Below are positions 1 through 5,292 of a stretch of 5,292 nucleotides of DNA, piece after piece; the stretch's first letter is position 1; each line of letters begins with the position of its first letter. The stretch is from positions 1-5,292 of the forward strand of contig JAJXVI010000224.1 of the NCBI GenBank assembly GCA_021782195.1, written 5' to 3'. The position numbers and the translations under genes were made by a program. This DNA is from a bacterium (GTDB lineage: Bacteria; Vulcanimicrobiota; Xenobia; RGZZ01). The notes under the pieces were generated by a model. That model saw only the letters and a program-made list of their open reading frames with translations, was not told where the DNA came from and did no database searches.

Positions 1-1445
1 GTCCTGCACGGGAACCTGGAGTACCTGACTCGTCTGAGGCCATCCGACTCGGTGGAGTTGCCTGGAAGCTTGAGGTCTGGCCCGGGCCAGCCATTCTTGC
101 GGCAAACTCGACCCGCCTGCCGGACCTCACGTTTTCCGCCGGTCTGTTGATCTCTACCCTCCTCTCCTTCATTGTACTTTTTGCGCAAGCCTCACAACGC
201 CGCGCACGCGAACTTGCGTCGGTCAATGAGCAACTGCAGGCACACATCCAGGAGCGCATTCGAAGTCAGGAGGAACTCGAGAAGGCGCGCCGCGAAGCGG
301 ATTTCGCCAATGCGGCCAAAACACGCTTCCTGGCCACGATGAGCCACGAGATGCGAACGCCTCTCAGCGGCATCCTCGGCATGGCCGATCTGGCCATGGA
401 CACCGAACTCTCCATCGAGCAACGACGCTACATCGCCCTCGTGCGATCGTCAGCCGACGCGCTTCTGACGCTCATCAACGACATTCTGGACTTCTCGAAG
501 ATCGAATTTGGCCATCTTCAACTGGAATCTTCTCCATTCTCGGTTCACGAAGTGATTGATCAGGCGATGCAGACGGTGGCCCCTCAAGCAACGCTACGAA
601 AGCTCAGCCTGCAGCACACGGTTCTTGAGGATGTGCCGTGTATCGTTTCTGGAGACGCGCTGCGCTTTCGTCAGATCCTGCTGAACCTGTTGAGCAACGC
701 GGTCAAGTTCACCGAGGTGGGAGAGGTCGAACTCACAGTCAGCACGGCCCCGCCTTCGGATGACAACCACATCGTGCTCCGGTGTTCCGTGCGAGACACT
801 GGAATTGGCGTGTCGGCCGAGCACATGCAACTCATCTTCGAACCATTCAGTCAGGCCGACAGTTCCTACGCACGCCGCTACGGGGGAACCGGTCTTGGGC
901 TGGCCATCTCGGCGCAGCTTGTGCGCCTGATGGGAGGCTCGTTGCAGGTCGATAGCACGCCCGGCAGAGGTTCGACCTTCACCTTCACGGCAAGTCTGGC
1001 CAGGGTGTTTGATTCGGGGACTCCAGGTGGCGGCCCCGATCCCGAGCGCGCGACCTTCACGAAAGTCTATCGAATTCTGGTCGCTGAAGACAACGCGGTA
1101 AACCAGGAACTTATCCGACGGATACTGGAGGCAGGCGGTCATCAGGTGACGCTTGCGGCCAACGGGTGCGAGGCGGTCAAGCGTTCGGAGGAGGCGCACT
1201 TTGACGTCGTCCTGATGGATCTGCAGATGCCCGAGATGGGGGGACTCGAAGCAACCGCCGCAATCCGCGCGCGCGACCGCGTACGCGGGGAGCACACTCC
1301 TGTCATTGCGGTGACCGCGCACGCCCTGGTCGGAGAACGCGAGCGATGCCTCGCCGCCGGCATGGATGAATACGTTTCAAAGCCCGTCCGCGCGGGAACG
1401 CTCCTGCACACCATTGCCCAGACACTGACGGCACACGGACAATAG
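1..1445 (+). CDS. Hybrid sensor histidine kinase with C-terminal receiver domain (5' end outside window)
   Basis: Membrane sensor kinase that would autophosphorylate on a histidine and pass the phosphate to its own receiver. The frame is open to the left edge, so the TTG at 147 is not the true start; 48 more codons (3-146) read as the end of an extracytoplasmic sensor (RLGGVAWKLEVWPG) followed by a membrane helix around positions 129-190. The sensor resembles the end of CHASE-type domains, but too little is visible to name it. Numbering from the codon at 147: a coiled coil spans about 17-57 with no HAMP domain evident; HisKA has the H-box SHEMRTPL with His67. HATPase_c shows the N-box around N180-N184, DTGIGV (217-222), the F-box IFEPFSQ and GGTGLGLAI (246-254). 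The receiver (about 308-428) has acidic pair E314/D315, phospho-acceptor D358 in LMDLQMPEMGG, T390 and K412. All catalytic residues look intact. No Hpt domain is present, so the downstream phosphotransfer partner and response regulator lie elsewhere. Ends in TAG, with no partner gene directly after it. Confidence 0.95.
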   Translation, partial: PAREPGVPDSSEAIRLGGVAWKLEVWPGPAILAANSTRLPDLTFSAGLLISTLLSFIVLFAQASQRRARELASVNEQLQAHIQERIRSQEELEKARREADFANAAKTRFLATMSHEMRTPLSGILGMADLAMDTELSIEQRRYIALVRSSADALLTLINDILDFSKIEFGHLQLESSPFSVHEVIDQAMQTVAPQATLRKLSLQHTVLEDVPCIVSGDALRFRQILLNLLSNAVKFTEVGEVELTVSTAPPSDDNHIVLRCSVRDTGIGVSAEHMQLIFEPFSQADSSYARRYGGTGLGLAISAQLVRLMGGSLQVDSTPGRGSTFTFTASLARVFDSGTPGGGPDPERATFTKVYRILVAEDNAVNQELIRRILEAGGHQVTLAANGCEAVKRSEEAHFDVVLMDLQMPEMGGLEATAAIRARDRVRGEHTPVIAVTAHALVGERERCLAAGMDEYVSKPVRAGTLLHTIAQTLTAHGQ

Positions 1446-1529
1446 ACCGCCGGCATTGCCTCAACCGCTCTGACTCCCAGGTATAAGAGCACACGCCAAT
1501 ACGTTTCGCAAAATATTGCTGAGCCTGTT

Positions 1530-1556
1530 TTGACGCACCGCTTTCTGCGGTATAAA
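1530..1556 (+). promoter_or_regulatory. Candidate sigma-70-type promoter for the pilin operon
   Basis: TTGACG (1530-1535) and TATAAA (1551-1556) are each close to the consensus -35 and -10 boxes, but the spacer is only 15 bases, shorter than the usual 16-18. An A/T-rich patch (AAAATATT, 1510-1517) lies upstream, roughly where an UP element could be. The spacer contains a small inverted repeat, CCGC (1538-1541) and GCGG (1547-1550), which could be chance or a regulator site. Assignment rests on pattern alone. Confidence 0.35.
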
Positions 1557-1619
1557 CATACGGGTATGACGGGGTAGCGTTTCTTCCGCTTTCTCCTATC
1601 CAGTGGAAGTGCTTCATTG

Positions 1620-1655
1620 CGACGCGCACAGCGGCGCGCTCCGCGCATTGCGTCG
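1620..1655. repeat. GC-rich imperfect inverted repeat in the operon leader
   Basis: CGACGC (1620-1625) pairs with GCGTCG (1650-1655), and GCGG (1631-1634) pairs with CCGC (1641-1644) around a 6-base loop. Symmetric 5-base internal loops (1626-1630 and 1645-1649) lie between the two stems. In RNA a G-U pair (1619 with 1656) could extend the base. No T run follows, so it is unlikely to be a classical terminator. It lies downstream of the candidate promoter and could be structured leader RNA, or merely a result of GC richness. Confidence 0.3.
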
Positions 1656-1748
1656 TCAGAGCCAGGCCGCGTGCTATCGCATTGATGCAATTCCGACTGA
1701 AAGTCCCGAGATTCAAGGAAAAATGTCGGTCACTTTCTGTTGACTGCG

Positions 1749-1769
1749 CAGCGCGCATTTCAGCGCGCA
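1749..1769. repeat. Short tandem repeat CAGCGCGCA, 12-base period
   Basis: CAGCGCGCA occurs at 1749-1757 and again at 1761-1769, separated by TTT. Because GCGCGC is self-complementary, the two copies can also form a 6-bp hairpin with the loop ATTTCA (1757-1762). It could be a binding site or a leader RNA structure. In GC-rich DNA so short a repeat may be chance. Confidence 0.3.
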
Positions 1770-1862
1770 CCTGCCACCGTGGACACGAGCAATCGGGGGA
1801 AGTCTCTCGATCCCGCTCTCCCGCCACCTGCCATCAACATGCGCATCGTCACGACAGATTTG

Positions 1863-1871
1863 AAGGAGGTG
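1863..1871 (+). promoter_or_regulatory. Strong Shine-Dalgarno site of the first pilin gene
   Basis: AAGGAGGTG is a near-perfect complement of the 16S rRNA 3' end, placed 7 bases before the ATG at 1879. It fixes this ATG as the start and suggests the operon's first gene is well translated. Confidence 0.85.
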
Positions 1872-1878
1872 TCTTCCA

Positions 1879-2268
1879 ATGGCCACGCACCCGAGGCGCA
1901 TTCGCGGATTCCTGCTGGTCACAACGCTCGTCCTCAGCACCGTGCTCTTTGTACAGGGCCTCGCCTACCTCAACTTCACGTGTACCGACTATCAGTTTTC
2001 CGGGCGAATGGCCAATGAAGAACGAGCATTCTATCTGGCCTGGAGCGGAATGCAATACTACGCCGTTCAAGGAATTCCAGCGCCAGATTCCAGCGGCGTC
2101 TGCTCGCTCGCAGTCGATGACGGCCAACACCAGTGCCGGTTCCAGAAACAGGGCTCCGACCTGGTCTTCGTGGGCGTGGTCGAGAACGACCGGGGGAAGA
2201 TCATCGCGGAGCGTGACCTCATCGCACCGGGCGGAAACCTTCAACAATGGTACGAGCGTACCCGATGA
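1879..2268 (+). CDS. PilX/GspK-like minor pilin (short)
   Basis: 129-residue protein with the N-terminal layout of K/X-type minor (pseudo)pilins. It has a short basic leader MATHPRRIRG, a probable prepilin peptidase site after Gly10, and a hydrophobic helix (about 11-31) that would anchor it in the inner membrane before assembly. The segment NEERAFYLAWSGMQYY (47-61 region) matches the pattern typical of this family, where an Ala/aromatic-rich helix follows the membrane segment. Residue +5 of the mature chain is Thr15 rather than the conserved Glu, as is known for GspK, the tip pseudopilin. Cys75 and Cys86 could form a disulfide in a small beta-rich head; a third cysteine is at 35. It is much shorter than GspK (about 300 residues) and lacks room for the large inserted domain. 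The start is set by the strong ribosome binding site. The last four bases overlap the next gene. Family membership is inferred from layout and position; it is a weakly conserved family. Confidence 0.7.
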   Translation: MATHPRRIRGFLLVTTLVLSTVLFVQGLAYLNFTCTDYQFSGRMANEERAFYLAWSGMQYYAVQGIPAPDSSGVCSLAVDDGQHQCRFQKQGSDLVFVGVVENDRGKIIAERDLIAPGGNLQQWYERTR

Positions 2269-2903
2269 GAAACACGAGCCCAGATTCACCGCATTCACGC
2301 CGCGAATTACGTGGAACCACTGCGGCAACGCGTCGGCCACGTCGGGTTCGGGGTCTCTCCCTCGCGGAGGTGGTCGTCAGTGTGGCACTGATGTCAATCT
2401 TTCTCGTCACGATTCAACGCCTCTTCAGCCTGGCCACGTTCGTCTCCAGTGCGGGGACCCGAACGGCCCAGGGGTACCGAAGCATGGCGCTCGCCTTCGA
2501 CGAGACGGCCCGGGAACTCCGTCTGTGCGAAAAAATCTACTACCCTGACAGCACGACGATGCGGCAAGGGTACGCTCCCTCCACTGACCTGACCCGCCCT
2601 TTCGTTTTCAGACGCTTTGACTCCGCTCGCAACGGAGAAGTCCCCGTCGCTTTTACGATAGACGCCCATACCCACGCACTCGTGCGGGTGATCTACGACC
2701 CGAACTTCGATCCGGCCCGACCCTCAACGTGGACCGTCAGCAATCCGAAACGTCAACTCCACGTCCTTAGCGATTGCATCGACAGCTTCAGCATCCAGCT
2801 CGTGGTGAATCGGGGCAGTTGTCTCGTGGTTGCCAGATTGAGCACATCTCCTTCCCGGTCGGTCTTTCAACTCGAATCAACTGTTCCTGTCAAGGGAATC
2901 TGA
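2265..2903 (+). CDS. PilW/GspJ-like type IV prepilin
   Basis: 212-residue minor prepilin, expected to be cleaved by prepilin peptidase and to join the initiating tip complex of a type IV pilus or pseudopilus. The class III motif is clear: VRG|LSLAEVVVSVALMS, with Gly30 at -1 and Glu35 at +5, followed by a hydrophobic helix (31-50). The head fits the J/W type: an ETARELRLCEKIYYP segment after the helix, then FVFRRFD, a beta strand pair around AFTID and ALVRVIYD, and VLSDCIDSFSIQL near the C-terminus, the region where GspJ/PilW proteins place their last strands. Three cysteines are visible (88, 171, 186). The ATG at 2265 is chosen because it overlaps the preceding stop as ATGA, which points to translational coupling; only a weak GAG lies upstream. 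An in-frame ATG at 2247 would add six residues. The leader of 30 residues, rich in Arg and Ser, is long for a pilin. Confidence 0.85.
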   Translation: MRNTSPDSPHSRRELRGTTAATRRPRRVRGLSLAEVVVSVALMSIFLVTIQRLFSLATFVSSAGTRTAQGYRSMALAFDETARELRLCEKIYYPDSTTMRQGYAPSTDLTRPFVFRRFDSARNGEVPVAFTIDAHTHALVRVIYDPNFDPARPSTWTVSNPKRQLHVLSDCIDSFSIQLVVNRGSCLVVARLSTSPSRSVFQLESTVPVKGI

Positions 2904-2979
2904 GAAGACAAACCCGCCCGGAACCGTGCAAGCAGACAGCGTTCACAGTCTGAAAAGTTGCGTCTGGAAGGAGCGTTCC
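2904..2979. other. 76-base gap inside the pilin operon
   Basis: The only gap of any size within the operon. It contains a 5-bp inverted repeat, CAGAC (2933-2937) and GTCTG (2948-2952), too short and without a T run to be a terminator. A good ribosome binding site lies at the end. A GTG at 2926 is in frame with the next gene but has no useful ribosome binding site. Transcription probably reads through. Confidence 0.5.
2968..2973 (+). promoter_or_regulatory. Shine-Dalgarno site deciding the start of the pilin-propeller gene
   Basis: AAGGAG sits 6 bases before the ATG at 2980. This favours that ATG over the in-frame GTG at 2926, which would add 18 residues unlike a pilin leader, and over the GTG at 3049, whose purine-rich run touches the start codon with no spacer. 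Confidence 0.8.
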
Positions 2980-4203
2980 ATGCCTCGACCGCCAGGGCAT
3001 CCCCGTTCCACAAGCGGTGCCTCCGCACCGAGCCGGCCTTCAAGAGGGGTGTCGGCCAGTGAAAGACGGCGTCCCCGTCATCCAGGTGGCGTAACGCTCC
3101 TGGAGACGCTCGTAAGTCTGTATCTCCTGTTCCTGATTTCCGTCTACCTGCTCCAACTGTTTGCCGGCGGTTGCAAAGCATTGGACCGTTCGGTCGAGTT
3201 CACCACGGCAACATTCCTTGCGCAGGAGGAGATGGAGCAGGTTCTTCCCCAGGATGTCGTGGTCGCTGCACAGGGCAACTTCAATGGTGACTTCGCGGAC
3301 TATTCGTATGCGGTCTCCACGAGTGAATACTCACCGACCCTGCAGCGCATCGAGGTCGACGTGAGAGGGCGACACGGCGTCACTGCAGCCCTCGTCGCCC
3401 TCAAAGCCGGCCCGCCCGATTTCGCGGGAATTTCGACTGACCAGAGCTCCTGCGACGCGACGTTTCGTCGCCAGCAGAACCTCCAGCCCGATTGCTACGT
3501 ACCCCCCACGTTTGCCCTTCCGCAAGCGCTGCCCGACAGCGGAGAAGCAAGTGGAATTGCCTGCGACGACACCGGCAGCGTGAGTTTCGTTGCCGACCGA
3601 TACAACTGTCAGCTCTGGTACTATGACGTCAACGCAACGGGTTCGCCCTGGAGCGGTCCTTTTCACCCGGACACCGGAATGGGAACTCCCGCCGGTGTCG
3701 CCACAGACTCCTTCGCCAATGAAGCGTGGGTCAGCGACCAGAGCAACCGTGCCATCTGGAAGTTCTACAACGGAATCTGGACGCGCGTACAACCGAGCAA
3801 CCCGCCACTCGGCGTGCCGGCGGGTATCGCTACTGACGCCGCAGCCTCGAACGTCTGGGTGGTGGACACGACCAACCAGTGCGTACGACGCTACAACGAC
3901 GACATGCAGACGTGGGACCCTACCTGCTACGGCGCCGGCTCCCTGCAGGATCCGCGCGGCGTCGTGGCACCGCACGGGGGACAGGGACGGGTCTACATTG
4001 TGGACAGCACCCACCTGTGGTCGCTCGACACGGGGACCGGTGTCGTGACCTCCGTCGCGACCTTGCCATCAGGACTGCACGACCCGAGCGGCCTTGCCTC
4101 CGACCGTTTCGGATCAAGCTTCTGGATCAACAGCACGCACGACAGGGCAATCTGGTATCTGCCCTCTACGACGGCCACAGCAGTGGAGATAGGAGTTCCT
4201 TGA
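2980..4203 (+). CDS. PilV/GspI-like prepilin fused to a C-terminal NHL-like beta-propeller
   Basis: 407-residue prepilin in two parts. The first is a minor pilin: a long Pro/Arg/Ser-rich leader, cleavage site PGG|VTLLETLVSLYLLF (Gly37 at -1, Glu42 at +5), a hydrophobic helix about 38-64, the FLAQEEMEQV segment (79-88), and a small beta head to about 142 with EVDVRGRHGV, as in PilV/GspI proteins. After a linker come five repeats beginning near residues 190, 237, 280, 325 and 369. Each starts with a (P/A)-x-G-(I/V/L)-x-x-(D/P) turn and most continue with a strand such as WVSDQSNRAIWKF or WVVDTTNQCVRRY. Spacing of 43-47 residues and this pattern are typical of NHL-type propeller blades. Cysteine pairs 158/172, 195/210 and 301/316 lie 14-15 residues apart and may be disulfides. 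Typical PilV/GspI proteins are about 120-180 residues, so the propeller is a large addition. It probably binds a surface, glycan or protein at the filament tip; the ligand is unknown. The stop overlaps the next start, so the C-terminus is native. Confidence 0.85.
   Translation: MPRPPGHPRSTSGASAPSRPSRGVSASERRRPRHPGGVTLLETLVSLYLLFLISVYLLQLFAGGCKALDRSVEFTTATFLAQEEMEQVLPQDVVVAAQGNFNGDFADYSYAVSTSEYSPTLQRIEVDVRGRHGVTAALVALKAGPPDFAGISTDQSSCDATFRRQQNLQPDCYVPPTFALPQALPDSGEASGIACDDTGSVSFVADRYNCQLWYYDVNATGSPWSGPFHPDTGMGTPAGVATDSFANEAWVSDQSNRAIWKFYNGIWTRVQPSNPPLGVPAGIATDAAASNVWVVDTTNQCVRRYNDDMQTWDPTCYGAGSLQDPRGVVAPHGGQGRVYIVDSTHLWSLDTGTGVVTSVATLPSGLHDPSGLASDRFGSSFWINSTHDRAIWYLPSTTATAVEIGVP
4191..4195 (+). 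promoter_or_regulatory. Shine-Dalgarno site of the platform protein gene, inside the previous gene
   Basis: AGGAG lies 7 bases before the ATG at 4203 and within the last codons of the pilin-propeller gene. With the TGATG stop/start overlap it supports coupled translation and fixes the start of the platform protein. Confidence 0.8.
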
Positions 4204-5292
4204 TGACACGACAGAAAAATCTCCGTCCGACAGCGTCGCGGAGTACACCTTGGCGTGCCGCGCTCGAACGGATGCTTCCGCCACCATCCAGACGATACCG
4301 AACACGCCCGTTGATTCTCCTCGGGCGTACGCTGTGCACGATGTTGCAAAGCGGCGTCCAACTGCTGCCCAGTCTCAAAGCTGCCGCACGATCCGCAGCA
4401 TCGCCCGAACGAGAGGAACTGGCGACGGTGTGTGCGCGGCTTGAAGAGGGAAAACGCTTCTCCAGAGCACTGCGCGAGTCGGACGCGACCTTCCCCGCAA
4501 TCTTCATTGCTTTCGTCGAAGCGGGTGAGGAAGCGGGGCTCCTGGCCCGCACCATTGAATGGGCAACGGACCTGTTCGAGCAGGAGTACCACTTGAATCG
4601 AAAGCTCGTGGCGGCTCTCACCTATCCGGCCTTTCTCCTGATTTCAGCATTGAGCCTGGTTCTCATCACCGTACACTACGTCTTTCCTTCATTTCTGCCC
4701 ATCCTGTCTGCCCACCCCACGGAGATTCCGCTCCTCACACGCGTTGTCTGCGTCGTCGTAGAAACCACGGCAAATCCGATCTTTGTTGCCCTGGCACTCG
4801 CCGTGATCGCGCTGGCCGTGTGGACGTTGCGGACGGCGTATCACACAAATCCGGAGTGGCGAAAACAATGGGACAGCCTCAAACTCACGCTTCCCGGAAT
4901 TGGTGACCTGCTCGTCAAAGTCAACACGTGCCGGTTCTGTCGCACGCTTTCCGCATTGTTGCAGGCAGGTGTGGACGTTCTCCCGGCATTGACGCTCGCA
5001 GGTGGCGTGGTCGACAACGTGGTGTTCACGCAGGCGATCGAGCGCATCAGGAATCGTGCACGCGACGGTGTGGAAATGCGCCGAGCGTTCGAAGAGGAAC
5101 CACTGTTCCCGAGAATGGTCGCTCAGACGTTCAGTACGGGACAAGAGAGCGCACGACTTGACAGGATGCTCCACAAACTCTCTGAACTCTACGAAATCGA
5201 AGTCAACACCGCACTGAGCACACTGACGGCACTGATCGAGCCTGTCATGGTTGCATTCCTGGGCGGCTTGATGGGCACGCTCGTGCTTGCCC
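4203..5292 (+). CDS. PilC/GspF-family inner-membrane platform protein (3' end outside window)
   Basis: Platform protein of a type IV pilus or type II secretion-like machine; in this family it sits in the inner membrane and links the cytoplasmic ATPase to filament growth. 363 residues are visible with no stop. Two repeats of the T2SSF domain are present. The first (about 39-163) has LGRTLCTMLQSGVQLLPSL, FVEAGEEAGLL (104-114) and the ALTYPAFLL entry to the first membrane helix (138-160). The second (about 243-363) has RFCRTLSALLQAGVDVLPAL, FPRMVAQTFSTGQESARLDRML and the IEPVMVAFLGGLMGTL helix near the end. A middle helix lies at about 192-209. The usual second-domain motif GEESG reads GQESA here, while the first copy (GEEAG) is close to normal. 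The N-terminus is short: only about 38 residues precede the first domain, and the usual opening beta region of about 55 residues is not recognisable. Family length is about 400, so only the last few tens of residues should be missing. Pilus versus secretion role cannot be told from this protein alone. Confidence 0.93.
   Translation, partial: MTRQKNLRPTASRSTPWRAALERMLPPPSRRYRTRPLILLGRTLCTMLQSGVQLLPSLKAAARSAASPEREELATVCARLEEGKRFSRALRESDATFPAIFIAFVEAGEEAGLLARTIEWATDLFEQEYHLNRKLVAALTYPAFLLISALSLVLITVHYVFPSFLPILSAHPTEIPLLTRVVCVVVETTANPIFVALALAVIALAVWTLRTAYHTNPEWRKQWDSLKLTLPGIGDLLVKVNTCRFCRTLSALLQAGVDVLPALTLAGGVVDNVVFTQAIERIRNRARDGVEMRRAFEEEPLFPRMVAQTFSTGQESARLDRMLHKLSELYEIEVNTALSTLTALIEPVMVAFLGGLMGTLVLA

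Larger units (their letters stand above)
1446..1878. other. 433-base intergenic region, apparently non-coding
   Basis: Separates the kinase gene from the pilin operon. No frame here has a convincing start with a ribosome binding site, and the frames that cross it read as Arg/Ser/His-rich shadows. The part around 1500-1562 is clearly richer in A and T than the rest and holds a candidate promoter. Next come a GC-rich imperfect hairpin (1620-1655), overlapping short palindromes (GCATTGATGC and ATTGATGCAAT, 1679-1691), and a 12-base tandem repeat (1749-1769). I found no hairpin followed by a T run that would be a clear terminator for the kinase gene. If transcription starts near 1563, the pilin operon has a leader of roughly 300 bases, long enough for post-transcriptional control. 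No known riboswitch consensus was recognised. Confidence 0.7.

Noticed and set aside
594..1322. Reverse-strand 242-codon open frame across the kinase
   Set aside because: It is antisense to intact HisKA, HATPase_c and receiver motifs, and its product has no recognisable domain.
1509..1532. CAAAA and TTTTG inverted arms as a terminator for the kinase gene
   Set aside because: The arms are A/T only, the loop is long, and there is no GC stem before a T run. The TTTTG overlaps the candidate -35 box instead.
1603..1743. Small + strand frame in the intergenic gap starting at GTG 1603 or 1609
   Set aside because: About 43-46 codons with only GTG starts and no properly spaced Shine-Dalgarno site. 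It overlaps the hairpin region and matches no family I recognise.
1303..1827. Reverse-strand frame running through the intergenic gap
   Set aside because: The product is rich in Arg, Cys and Ser, starts inside the kinase receiver on the opposite strand and has no domain or ribosome binding site.
1500..1878. Cyclic di-GMP riboswitch before the pilin operon
   Set aside because: Such switches often precede pilus genes, so I looked for the conserved core of the known class, and did not find it.
1682..2548. 288-codon + strand frame overlapping the first two pilin genes
   Set aside because: It covers the prepilin motifs in another frame; its product is Arg/Ser/Thr-rich, as expected for a shadow in GC-rich DNA.
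2933..2952. CAGAC/GTCTG inverted repeat as an intra-operon terminator
   Set aside because: Only five base pairs with a 10-base loop and no T run after it.
3331..4014. Reverse-strand 227-codon frame across the propeller
   Set aside because: The + strand frame has a clear five-fold repeat and cysteine spacing; the reverse product lacks any motif.
3993..4621. Reverse-strand frames across the start of the platform gene
   Set aside because: They oppose the well-supported T2SSF domain and have Arg/Ser-rich compositions typical of shadows.

Overview
The window comes from a GC-rich bacterium with an inner membrane, a periplasm or equivalent, and a type IV pilus or type II secretion-like filament system. 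Four genes on the + strand look like envelope assembly components, and a separate membrane hybrid histidine kinase lies before them. The phylum cannot be fixed from these families. All convincing genes are on the + strand; I saw no RNA gene, CRISPR array, insertion sequence or phage gene.

Layout. Positions 1-1445 hold the 3' part of a hybrid sensor histidine kinase: last part of a probable extracytoplasmic sensor, one membrane helix, coiled coil, HisKA, HATPase_c and a C-terminal receiver. The reading frame is open to the left edge, so the gene starts outside the window. Positions 1446-1878 are a 433-base gap that appears non-coding. It contains a weak candidate promoter, a GC-rich hairpin, a short tandem repeat and, at its end, a strong ribosome binding site. 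From 1879 to the right edge runs a tightly packed pilin-type operon: a short PilX/GspK-like minor pilin (1879-2268), a PilW/GspJ-like prepilin (2265-2903, ATGA overlap), a PilV/GspI-like prepilin carrying a C-terminal NHL-like beta-propeller (2980-4203), and a PilC/GspF inner-membrane platform protein (4203 to beyond 5292, TGATG overlap).

How they fit. In type IV pili and type II secretion systems, the K/X-, J/W- and I/V-type minor (pseudo)pilins form a complex that primes the filament and sits at its tip. The F/C protein is the membrane platform that couples the cytoplasmic ATPase to filament assembly. The order here (K-like, J-like, I-like, F) is the reverse of the classical gspF-G-H-I-J-K order, without G and H between I and F. 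No major pilin, ATPase or prepilin peptidase is in view.

The most unusual item is the third gene. A minor prepilin with five repeats of about 44 residues at its C-terminus would put a propeller at the filament tip. This recalls PilY1, which brings a propeller to the tip as a separate protein. The regularly spaced cysteine pairs in this domain fit folding outside the cytoplasm. The link between the kinase and the pilin operon is proximity only.
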